Assembly: GCA_012729435.1 (NCBI GenBank)
Contig: JAAYDD010000135.1
Location: 1-37,281 of the forward strand
Direction: 5' to 3'
DNA length: 37,281 nt
Origin: Desulfobulbus sp.
GTDB lineage: Bacteria > Desulfobacterota > Desulfobulbia > Desulfobulbales > Desulfobulbaceae
Numbering within the stretch: the first letter of the stretch is position 1; every line of letters begins with the position of its first letter. Shown one piece after another: positions 1 to 8,744 of the stretch. The notes beneath the pieces are model-generated. The model was given only the letters and a program-made list of their open reading frames with translations, searched no databases and was not told the DNA's origin. Made by a program: the position numbers and the translations under genes.

Positions 1-317
1 AAATGGTTCCTCTCATCAACATACCGGTCCTCATGCGGATACGCATACATGCCGCCGAGTTCGAACACACCCCGGCATCCCGCCGTCACCCAGACGCCTC
101 GTCGGTCATATCCCCAGGTTTGCCCCTCATAACAGCCGGATTTACTGAGTTGCCGAACAAGCTGGACTCCGCCCCTTGTGTCGGCACGACAGTAACGGGA
201 CTGACCGTCAATGGACTCACAGACGAGCGACCAGGCATTCGCTGTGCCGTGACAGAAAAAGAGAAAAATGCCTAGTATCACCGGAAAAAACGTGCCTTTA
301 CATGTTGCAGAGAGCAT
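1..317 (-). CDS. DUF3011-like exported protein, C-terminus truncated by the left window edge
   Basis: Manual minus-strand translation from ATG at 317: MLSATCKGTFFPVILGIFLFFCHGTANAWSLVCESIDGQSRYCRADTRGGVQLVRQLSKSGCYEGQTWGYDRRGVWVTAGCRGVFELGGMYAYPHEDRYVDERNH. Signal peptide followed by the DUF3011 pattern (SxDxxxxxCxxDTRGGVxLVRQLSKSxCxEGxTWGYDRRGVWVxxGCRGxFE). No stop before the edge, which explains its absence from the ORF track. Confidence 0.85.
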   Translation of the reverse strand, partial: MLSATCKGTFFPVILGIFLFFCHGTANAWSLVCESIDGQSRYCRADTRGGVQLVRQLSKSGCYEGQTWGYDRRGVWVTAGCRGVFELGGMYAYPHEDRYVDERNH

Positions 318-630
318 ACGGTTCACCTCTGTCTTCTGTTCGGTAAGCAATGGCTCATCGTCCGGATATCATGCCCGAAGTGAATCTGCTTGCCAATGCA
401 AATCATAGAGAGGTCGCCTGAAAAAATAAGGGCATTTCCAGACCCGTGTGCCCACATTCTCCACAGATACAACTGTATTCCGGCTTCCTGTCCTGTTGAG
501 GACTCTCTTCATGACAGAACACAACCTGTCTGCAGATCATCTGTTGTTCATCGGGTTCAGCCGGACTTCTTGCAAGATTGGGCTGGTAAAAAATAAAAAC
601 TACGGTATTATCTTCTGCAAGTACATATTC

Positions 631-778
631 AGGTTCCGCATGGATGAAAAGGGAACTCCGTGTAAATCGGAGACGGGCCCGCCGCTGTAACCGGGAGACG
701 AACGCTGCAAAAGGTCACTGATTGTACGATTGGGAAGACGCAGTCAGTAGAGTGATCCGGAAGTCAGAAGACCTGCCT
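631..778 (+). ncRNA. Cobalamin (B12) riboswitch aptamer
   Basis: Ordered consensus blocks: AGGTTCC...GATGAAAAGGGAACTCCGTGTAAATC...CGGGCCCGCCGCTGTAA...GGTCACTG...TTGGGAAGACG...GTGATCCGGAAGTCAGAAGACCTGCC. These match the B12-box architecture. Confidence 0.93.
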
Positions 779-840
779 GGAGATGAAAACGTTTTCTCTA
801 TGGACCGGAGAAGACACCGATACGCGGATAAACCAGGGCA

Positions 841-877
841 TCCCCGGATCAATTCGAATTGATCCGGGGATTTTTTT
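841..877 (+). terminator. Rho-independent terminator downstream of the cobalamin riboswitch
   Basis: Perfect 15-bp inverted repeat TCCCCGGATCAATTC/GAATTGATCCGGGGA (841-870) followed by TTTTTTT (871-877). Confidence 0.9.
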
Positions 878-1111
878 GCCATGAAACATGGTGGGCTGTC
901 CTGTCCGAAACCGCGGACGTCGGTCGGTGACGCACCGATACAGCAGAACAGGCAACCCGCTCATGGTTATTCACTTCATGCTGCCGCAAACCTCCCCCAA
1001 AAAAGCGGCAAGCGATCGCGTGTCGGTCAACGATAATAACGGGTTGGATTGTCAATCCGGTACTGTTTTGTTCTGTTACAGCACAATAAACTTTTACCAA
1101 GGAGCAAGACC

Positions 1112-1987
1112 ATGACACATCACTCCAGAGCCACTGCTACCATCGCTTTGGCCTGTCTGCTCGGATTCACCCTGCCGGTTCAGGCCGCAGATGCAGAATT
1201 CGAGATCGAACACGGCAAGATCAACACACCTGACGCCTCCCCGGTGGATCCCGGGCAGTTCGAATTTGAAACCACTTTTGCTCAGACCCGTGCCGATCGG
1301 AGCTGGAGCGGCAGCGGCCATGCTCATGGTCGCGGTACATACCGTGAACGCACCCTTGGTTTCGCATTCACCGCGGGCCTGATCGAAAACGTGGATGCCA
1401 GCATCAGCGGCGGCTACAGCTGGATCAAGGATAATGACAACGTGTTTGACGAGGAAGCCGAGGAGCTCGGACCTTTTCGTGGTGAAGATTTTACCGATAT
1501 TGAGCTGAGCGGCCGGTACCGCTTCTTTAACGATGAGGCCCGAAATCTTGAAATTGCCTATATTGCCGGAGTCACCATCCCGGTCGGCAGCGATTCAGAC
1601 CAGGAAGAGATAGGCACCAGCCAGGAGTACTGGAGCTTTAATCAGACCCTGGTTGCAACAAAAGACTGGGGACAATGGACGCTCAACGGAGACATCGGGT
1701 TCTCTCTGCCCATCGGCAATAAACGGGAAAATGTCCGGGGAACACTGAACGCCGACCTGGCTCTCGGATACCAGATACTCCCCTGGCTGCAGCCCGAGGT
1801 AGAGCTGAACTACAGCCACGATTATCTGAAAGATGAGTCAGATGCGCAGGTTTTAGCCGTTACGGCAGGCTTTGTTATGCCGATCAATGACACATGGCTC
1901 GTCAACCTGGGTGTTCAGCAGGATATCTGGGGACAGAACATTGAAAAGACCACAACATGGACAACAACCGTCAAGATCGCATTCTGA
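1112..1987 (+). CDS. Outer-membrane beta-barrel / channel-like protein (MetA-pathway-like transporter style)
   Basis: ATG at 1112 with SD AAGGAG at 1099-1104; signal peptide MTHHSRATATIALACLLGFTLPVQAADA; amphipathic beta-strand pattern and C-terminal aromatic Phe (TTVKIAF). The ORF-track start at 1049 is probably too early. Confidence 0.75.
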   Translation: MTHHSRATATIALACLLGFTLPVQAADAEFEIEHGKINTPDASPVDPGQFEFETTFAQTRADRSWSGSGHAHGRGTYRERTLGFAFTAGLIENVDASISGGYSWIKDNDNVFDEEAEELGPFRGEDFTDIELSGRYRFFNDEARNLEIAYIAGVTIPVGSDSDQEEIGTSQEYWSFNQTLVATKDWGQWTLNGDIGFSLPIGNKRENVRGTLNADLALGYQILPWLQPEVELNYSHDYLKDESDAQVLAVTAGFVMPINDTWLVNLGVQQDIWGQNIEKTTTWTTTVKIAF

Positions 1988-2459
1988 GCTTAAAAATCCC
2001 GGGTACCGCGGACGCACTCTGCGGTGCCCGGAAAGCCGCTGCCGCCAGCACATCCACTTAAATCTGTGGTCATCTCTTTTCAATATTTTCCCCGGCCGGG
2101 AACAAAACACCCCTGCGGCGAAATCCTTTTTCACCCACACCTCTCTCATCACTCCGTAAAAACGGACAGAGCACTCAGAGATTTTCCTGATTTTTCATCC
2201 GGTGCGCCCGATGAACCGCGGGCGGGCATCGCTCTGCGCCGGCACCGATCACAAACAGCGTGTCAGGTGAGAATCTTTTGGCTGACCGATAAACACTGAA
2301 TCAGATGCGGCCGCCGAGAGGAACAAAAAAAGAAATTCTCCTGTCTTCACCAAAATAAGATTGTGCATCAAGACAGATCGTAGAACAATCAGATGGTATA
2401 TTTCTTACCAGCGTCCCGTTCTCTGGCCGTCTTACGTCCAACCTCAAGGAGAATGTATC

Positions 2460-3926
2460 ATGAATGTACCGCTTCACGAAAAATCATTACTCAGAACCCG
2501 GGGATATATTAACGGACAATGGCAGGATGCCGATGATCAGCGGGTTTATCCGGTGACCAACCCTGCAACCGGTCAGACCATAACCATGGTGGCTGACATG
2601 GGTGCCTCTGAAACCCTGGCGGCAATTAACGCTGCGAATCAGGCCTGGCCGGAGTGGAGATCGTTACCGGCAAAGAGCCGGGCCGAGATCCTTAAACTGT
2701 GGTTTGAACGTATCAGGGCCAACGCTGAAGACCTGGCACGGCTCATTACTCTTGAACAGGGCAAACCGCTGACCGAGTCCAGAGGCGAAGTCGCATACGG
2801 AGCCTCTTTCGTTGAATGGTTCGCCGAAGAGGGCAAACGTGCCTACGGCAGTGTCATCCCAAGTCCGCTTGCAGACCGTATGCTCCTGACCATCAAACAG
2901 CCCATCGGTGTCTGTGCGGCCATCACTCCCTGGAACTTTCCATTGGCAATGATCACCCGCAAGGTGGCCCCCGCCCTGGCCGCCGGGTGTACCGTGGTCT
3001 GTAAACCGGCTGAAGCCACGCCGCTTACCGCCCTCGCCCTGGCAGTGCTCGCAGATCAGGCAGGCATTCCGCCCGGTGTGTTGAACATCGTCCCCTGTGA
3101 TGCGGCCCGCGTACCCGAGGTCGGCGAAACCCTCTGCAACAGTCCGGTGGTGCGAAAACTCTCCTTCACCGGTTCCACTGAAGTGGGACGCCTGCTCATG
3201 GCGCAGTCGGCGTCTACCGTCAAAAAGCTTTCACTTGAGCTCGGTGGCAATGCTCCGTTCATTGTTTTTGACGATGCGGATCTGGATGCGGCTGTTGAAG
3301 GTGCTCTGGCCTCCAAATACCGTAATGCCGGACAAACCTGTGTCTGCGCCAATCGGATATATGTCCAGAATGCTGTGTATCAGGTCTTTGCGGAAAAGCT
3401 TGCTGCCAGAGTGCAGACAATGAAGGTTGGCACAGGCACCGAGCCGGGGGTAACAATCGGACCTCTCATCAACTCAGAAGCGCTCGCAAAGGTACAGGCA
3501 CATATCGCAGATGCGCTGGCCGGGGGTGCCAAGGTGATTCTGGGCGGAACAGTCCATCCGCAGGGCGGTCTTTTTTTCGAGCCCACCATTCTCATCGATG
3601 TTTCCCAGTCAATGCGAATAGCCCGCGAGGAGACCTTCGGTCCGGTGGCTCCCCTGTTTCGTTTTCACTCCGAAGAGGAAGTCATCAGCATGGCCAATAC
3701 CAGTGAATTCGGTCTGGCCGCCTACTTTTACGCGCGCGATATCGGACGGGTACTGCGAGTTGCGACAGCCATCGAAGCCGGAATGGTTTGCGTTAACAGC
3801 GGTCTCCTTTCCAACGAAGTCGCCCCTTTTGGAGGTATCAAGCAATCAGGTATCGGCAGAGAAGGCGCAAAGGAAGGGTTGGAGGAATATCTGGAAATCA
3901 AATATGTAACGCTTGCCGGCCTGTAG
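2460..3926 (+). CDS. gabD: NAD(P)-dependent succinate-semialdehyde dehydrogenase
   Basis: ATG at 2460 after AAGGAG; ALDH motifs ITPWNFPLAMITRKVAPALAAGCTVVCKPAE, SFTGSTEVGRLL, LELGGNAPFIVFDDADLD, NAGQTCVCANR. Confidence 0.92.
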   Translation: MNVPLHEKSLLRTRGYINGQWQDADDQRVYPVTNPATGQTITMVADMGASETLAAINAANQAWPEWRSLPAKSRAEILKLWFERIRANAEDLARLITLEQGKPLTESRGEVAYGASFVEWFAEEGKRAYGSVIPSPLADRMLLTIKQPIGVCAAITPWNFPLAMITRKVAPALAAGCTVVCKPAEATPLTALALAVLADQAGIPPGVLNIVPCDAARVPEVGETLCNSPVVRKLSFTGSTEVGRLLMAQSASTVKKLSLELGGNAPFIVFDDADLDAAVEGALASKYRNAGQTCVCANRIYVQNAVYQVFAEKLAARVQTMKVGTGTEPGVTIGPLINSEALAKVQAHIADALAGGAKVILGGTVHPQGGLFFEPTILIDVSQSMRIAREETFGPVAPLFRFHSEEEVISMANTSEFGLAAYFYARDIGRVLRVATAIEAGMVCVNSGLLSNEVAPFGGIKQSGIGREGAKEGLEEYLEIKYVTLAGL

Positions 3927-4095
3927 GACGGTTGCCGGACAGTAGGCAGAAACGGGTAGTTCCCTTCCCTGATCCCGGATGTAAAGACGGTGCCGTGATT
4001 CCGCACAATGCCGATCGCTTCTGCCCGCAGGACCAGAATACTCAGCACAACACCGGCTGACCCGCTTTCTGAATCAGCCGGTGCCATCCCCTCTT

Positions 4096-4512
4096 TCACG
4101 GGCACTTCGGCCCCACACGACGGCGCAGAGCCTCGGCATCCGTCCCCGGTGGACAGTCCTCTTCTCCACAGGCAATCTCTTCGACAACCCAGCGTTGTGC
4201 ATGACGTTTTAATGTGGCGTTAACGGTCTCATAGCTGTTCTTTCCATCGGCTGAACGCGGATCTGCACTCAGCCAGCCACTGGTCGAAGAGATGCACAAC
4301 TCTCGCACCACAAACACCATCTGACGGGCGTGCGGATGAAACTGTGCAAGTTCGGTGCGCAAGGCATCCATAATCTGAGCCCGTTCCGGATCACCAGGAC
4401 TCGGTGTTCGCCATCCTTCAGCGGAAATGGCTGTGACAGCAGCCGACAGAGCCAAAAGGACAGTCACCGTAAAGGATACGGACAGAAACAATCTACAAAG
4501 ACGAAAAGCCAT
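4096..4512 (-). CDS. Exported protein of unknown function
   Basis: N-terminal signal sequence (MAFRLCRLFLSVSFTVTVLLALSAAVTAISA), then a compact domain with PERAQIMDALRTEL and VFVVRELCISSTSGWLSADPRS resembling a widespread small exported domain. Confidence 0.65.
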   Translation of the reverse strand: MAFRLCRLFLSVSFTVTVLLALSAAVTAISAEGWRTPSPGDPERAQIMDALRTELAQFHPHARQMVFVVRELCISSTSGWLSADPRSADGKNSYETVNATLKRHAQRWVVEEIACGEEDCPPGTDAEALRRRVGPKCP

Positions 4513-5104
4513 AATGCCCCCGTTCTGTCTATGAAACTCATTGTAAAAAATACACCTGCCGGCTGTACGCAGCTCAGCTCTAGCTGAGACAGAAATTCAA
4601 CAAGAAGAGTCTCCATTCCGGCACAGAGGCAAGCGTGTGCATAAACCTGCCATGATCATTTCTTTGTCGGGCAGATTCGGCAGCAGCCCCTGTACTTCGC
4701 AGACGGTGTTTTAAAACGCAAAAATATTCTGAAAAAAATTACCGTGCAACCGGTCAGTGAAACTGCATCTCTGCACAAACAAAGCATGAGAAAAACTGCT
4801 TTTCTCCTTCCTTAGGCATCAGAAGGGTAAAATCATGCAACCTCCCGGAACTACAGATAATATAGCATTTCGTTATCCTGATGAACTCAACCGGGAACAA
4901 ACGAGCGGACAGCTGATCTGTCTCAGATCAGCAACCCGGGTCCAAGTCTTGAGGGTGCATATTGTTGGCCGACTCATGTTGAAATTTTATGTCAGACGTG
5001 CAAATATACTGCAAAGGGTCAAAATGACACCTGCAAAATAAACTAAAACGACGTCGGATAATCGACTGAACGTTAAACTCTTATCTGTTGAGAAGGGATC
5101 AAGT

Positions 5105-5566
5105 ATGAACAAAACTGCACCATTCAAGATACTGCGTACCTGTCTGCTGGCCACACCCCTTATCTTTAGTCTGACCGGTCCGGTCAATGCAAAGAGCATC
5201 GGAAAAGACCAGGTGAATATCCGCGAACAACCCAATCTCAACAGCCCGGTGCTGTTCATTGCTCCCCTTGGCTATCCGATCAAAATAGTCAAAGAAAGCA
5301 ATGGATGGGTATACTTTAAAGACTGGCAGAACAATAACGGCTGGGTCCACAAACCACTGGTCTCCAACATAGACACCGCTGTTATTATTGTTGAAAAAGC
5401 AAACATCCGCAGCACCTCCAATACGAGTGGCAACGTTGTCGCCACTGCGGAATTCGGAGAAATTTACACCATTCAGGCAAGAGCCAAGAACTGGGTGAAA
5501 CTCGGGTACTACGAGAGTGGCGCCACGGTTGGTTGGATACGTAACGATCTGATCTTTGGTCATTAA
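5105..5566 (+). CDS. Exported protein with two SH3b-like domains
   Basis: Signal peptide (ending GPVNAKS) followed by two SH3b-like units: DQVNIREQPNLNSPVLF...GWVYFKDWQNNNGWVHKPLV and ANIRSTSNTSGNVVATAEFGE...NWVKLGYYESGATVGWIRNDLI. Confidence 0.85.
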   Translation: MNKTAPFKILRTCLLATPLIFSLTGPVNAKSIGKDQVNIREQPNLNSPVLFIAPLGYPIKIVKESNGWVYFKDWQNNNGWVHKPLVSNIDTAVIIVEKANIRSTSNTSGNVVATAEFGEIYTIQARAKNWVKLGYYESGATVGWIRNDLIFGH

Positions 5567-6063
5567 CATTTCTTTGCAGGTCAGCCGATCACCAAAAGTC
5601 CGGTGATGAATCCGCTGTTCGCAGTGTCTGTGTACGTATCTGCGATCATCACGGTAAAGAGTTGTACAATTTAGAGAGTTGAGTGATCGGCTGCACTCCC
5701 TTCATTCCGGCTGTATCTCCTGCCGATTTTGGAGCAGCAAGCTGTAACCCGGCTTTGATGAATCAGAGTACCGGAATTATTTCTACATCTGTTTTTAGCC
5801 CGGAACTCGCTGGTTCCTACAAACCGGGTATTTGACAAGACCCATCATCCGGCATCCGGACACCGAGGATTTAAATGAGACGAGGATTCGGATCACTGGG
5901 TGAACGTCTGACTGTATGATGCGGATCAGAAACTGAGACTGGCTTTATGGCCGTCCCGGGATTTGAGGCTAGGCCTGCATGGTAATCGCCCCTCTGTGCC
6001 TGCTCTCGCTCAGAGCACAGACTGCAATCAGCGGCAATACAGCAAGAACACCGCAGGTCCGCA

Positions 6064-8397
6064 TCAGATATCTTTGACCCACATCAAGACAACTCGACGC
6101 AACAGATTCATCATCACCGCAAGCAGGAGCGATCCAAGAAAGACGGCGACGATCACCGAACCGGGCAAAGGTGCTGTGATCTGTCCCGAAACCGCCACCG
6201 CGACACCGATGATAATATCGATAACAGAGGCTGCAACCAGCCTGCCGGATGGCAATGTCTCCCAGAGAGCATGGCGGGTGCGAATTGCATATAGTGCTGC
6301 CTGACCGGAAAAAACCAGGGTTATGAAGGCCAGGGTTGTCAGTGCCTCAGGTGCGAGGTGCAGCTGAAAAGTACCGATCGCCAGAACAGTGCCTGCAAAG
6401 ATCAGTTGCACCACCCCGAGCACGGCGCCGGTTATCACCAGGGCATCAACACGCCAGACATTCGGCTTCTGTGACGGCACAACCCGGTCTACGGCAATGG
6501 CCATTGACAGAAAATCACCAACGACCAGCAGGACAATCATTAACAGAGGAGTAAGAATTGCATGTCCGGTCATGAAAAACCCGACCGCAATGAACAGTAC
6601 TGTAGATATTTTCTTGACAATCGAATTGAGAGCATACGTCTGGACCTTACGAAACGCCTTCCGTCCCTCCTCGACCGCAGCCATAACACCGTTCAGTCCC
6701 GGCTCGGTCAGAACAAGCCCGGCAGCAGCCTTGGCTATGTCTGTTGCCTGTGAAACGGCAATGCCCATATGCGCCTGACGCAATGCCGGAGCATCGTTGG
6801 CACCGTCTCCACACATCCCCACAGTATGCCCTGCCGTCTGCAGGTTGTGAACCAGGGTAAACTTATCCTCCGGCAACACACCAGCAAATACGGTGCAGCC
6901 ATCGGGCTGAAGTTGCACCGCGACATCATCCTTTGAGCAGACACGGCCGGTCAGACCAACCTGACGTGCCACTGCTTCAGCAGTAGCCGGCGCATCGCCG
7001 GTCACCATCAGCATTCTGACACCATGATCTTGCAGACGACTGATCAAAGCGGCAGCATCCTCACGCGGCGGATCGCTCAACGCTATGAGGCCTGCAATCT
7101 CCAGCCCCTTTTCGGTACCCTGTGCCACTGCCAGAACCCGATAGCCCTGTGCTTCCAGTTCCATGGCATCTTTGTGCAGATCATGGTCCGCATTCACCGC
7201 CGTCTCAGCAATAACAGCAAAGGCTCCCTTCACAACGTGTCGAACCGGTCCCCCCTGAGGATCTGCGATAAACGCCTCCGCCCTTTTTGTTGTCGGGTCA
7301 AAAGGGAGAAATGACAGACGGTACGACAGGTCATCAACCGAAGGCGCCGCGATACGGATCGCCGTGTCCACCGGATCCGCCCCGCCATCGGAGCTCGCCA
7401 GGACCGCCAGTTCAAGGAGTTGGGGCCCGGTGAGCTGTCCGGCAGGACGCGTCTGAGTAACCTGCAGCGAATTACGGGTCAGAGTTCCGGTCTTGTCCGA
7501 ACAGAGCACATCCATGGTCCCCGCCTCATCAAGTGCAGAAAGACGGGTGGCCAGTACACCGCGTTGTGCCAGGGTATGGGCGGCAAGAGCGGCTACCATG
7601 GTGAATGTTGCCGGCAGAGAGACAGGAATCGAGGCAAGCACCGCTGTCAGAATGATCGGTTCAATCACCGCAAACTCCAAACCGCGGTACCGGGCATAGC
7701 CAACAAGACCGATAATGATAATCCCATTGAAAAGGGCGAGATTACGTACGATGTGAAGCACGGCGGTCTGCTGAGAACCCGTTGCATGTGCTGTTTCAAT
7801 GAGTTCGGCGGTCCGTCCGAACTTTGTACGTATTCCCGTTGCTGTGACCACCGCCTCCGCTTCTCCTCTGCGCACAAGAGTACCGGCATGGGCAACAGCG
7901 TTACTGCCGATCTCGACCGGTATGGACTCGCCGGTGAGCATTGACTGATCCAGTAGCAGTTCACCGGACGTCAACCGGACATCGGCAGGGACCACTCCGC
8001 CCAGAGTCAACTTGACAAGATCTCCAGGGACAACCTCCCGGGCGGGAATCGTCTTCCATACCCCATCTCTGTGTACAGTGGCATTCAGAGCAAGCCGCGA
8101 TTTTAAAGCGGCAAGTGCTGCACGGGCGCGTCCCTCCTGAATCATTGCCACCACTGCGTTGAAAACAATAAGCGCGGCAATGATGGCACCCTCGAAATAC
8201 TTGTCGAGCCAGAGCTCGAGCCCGATGGCCGCCTCAAGCATCCAGGGGACTGGGGCCCAGAATTTCTCAAGTACACGTTTAACAAAACGTGCCTGCGGCA
8301 CTGCGATTTCATTGAGACCGTATCGTCGCAGCTGTTCCTCTGCCTCAGCAGCGGTCAAACCTGTGACCGTAATATTTCCATCTGATTGAAACTTCAT
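6064..8397 (-). CDS. P3A-type plasma-membrane proton-translocating P-type ATPase
   Basis: 777 aa with TGES (MLTGESIPVE), DKTGTLT phosphorylation motif, MVTGDAPATAEAVARQVG and MCGDGANDAPALRQAHMGIAVSQATDIAKAAAGLVLT. Confidence 0.93.
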   Translation of the reverse strand: MKFQSDGNITVTGLTAAEAEEQLRRYGLNEIAVPQARFVKRVLEKFWAPVPWMLEAAIGLELWLDKYFEGAIIAALIVFNAVVAMIQEGRARAALAALKSRLALNATVHRDGVWKTIPAREVVPGDLVKLTLGGVVPADVRLTSGELLLDQSMLTGESIPVEIGSNAVAHAGTLVRRGEAEAVVTATGIRTKFGRTAELIETAHATGSQQTAVLHIVRNLALFNGIIIIGLVGYARYRGLEFAVIEPIILTAVLASIPVSLPATFTMVAALAAHTLAQRGVLATRLSALDEAGTMDVLCSDKTGTLTRNSLQVTQTRPAGQLTGPQLLELAVLASSDGGADPVDTAIRIAAPSVDDLSYRLSFLPFDPTTKRAEAFIADPQGGPVRHVVKGAFAVIAETAVNADHDLHKDAMELEAQGYRVLAVAQGTEKGLEIAGLIALSDPPREDAAALISRLQDHGVRMLMVTGDAPATAEAVARQVGLTGRVCSKDDVAVQLQPDGCTVFAGVLPEDKFTLVHNLQTAGHTVGMCGDGANDAPALRQAHMGIAVSQATDIAKAAAGLVLTEPGLNGVMAAVEEGRKAFRKVQTYALNSIVKKISTVLFIAVGFFMTGHAILTPLLMIVLLVVGDFLSMAIAVDRVVPSQKPNVWRVDALVITGAVLGVVQLIFAGTVLAIGTFQLHLAPEALTTLAFITLVFSGQAALYAIRTRHALWETLPSGRLVAASVIDIIIGVAVAVSGQITAPLPGSVIVAVFLGSLLLAVMMNLLRRVVLMWVKDI

Positions 8398-8727
8398 CTG
8401 TCATGTTTTCGGCGGATACTGCATTCTCACAGATACGTACAGAGAGTCCGTATCTCCAGCCTATGACCGGAGTCCGGCAAGACTGTACAAACCCTGCAAA
8501 GTATATAGCGACAACAGAATGCACGCTCCATAAAAAAGTCGATCAGTTGCAGCCTGAGGTTACGGACAGTCAGTTACAACGAACAACTCGTAATTCCCTG
8601 TAATGAGCTCTCTCTCAGCGTCGGTCCTCTACGCTTATGGTTCCAGGAAGTGATGGTGGGTATGACCGGGAAATGTCTCATCGGTGCTGCCAGAGACGGG
8701 GGGATCAATCTGCCCGGCTGAAATGTT

Positions 8728-8743
8728 CCGTCGGGACCGACGG
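8728..8743 (-). terminator. Stem-loop immediately downstream of the M50-HlyD gene, possible terminator of the export operon
   Basis: Inverted repeat CCGTCG-GGAC-CGACGG just after the TGA at 8745-8747; no convincing T-tract, so only a weak candidate. Confidence 0.35.
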
Positions 8744-8744
8744 A

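Noticed and set aside
3-275. Plus-strand 90-aa ORF at the left edge
   Set aside because: Antisense to a convincing DUF3011 coding frame; no recognisable protein character.
1853-2152. Minus-strand ORF overlapping the end of the outer-membrane gene, and the hairpin CCGGGTACCGC/GCGGTGCCCGG at 1999-2031
   Set aside because: ORF overlaps real coding sequence with no homology signal. The hairpin has a T-tract only on the minus strand (AAAAA on plus side before it), so it is not a good terminator for the plus gene.
5963-6304. Plus-strand 113-aa ORF and the other plus-strand ORFs within 6336-7944
   Set aside because: Antisense to the proton ATPase; typical spurious high-GC ORFs with arginine/serine-rich, low-complexity translations.
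6064-8397. Proton ATPase as the energising component of the export operon
   Set aside because: It is a complete P3A-type pump separated by ~350 bp of noncoding DNA; no evidence for a functional link.
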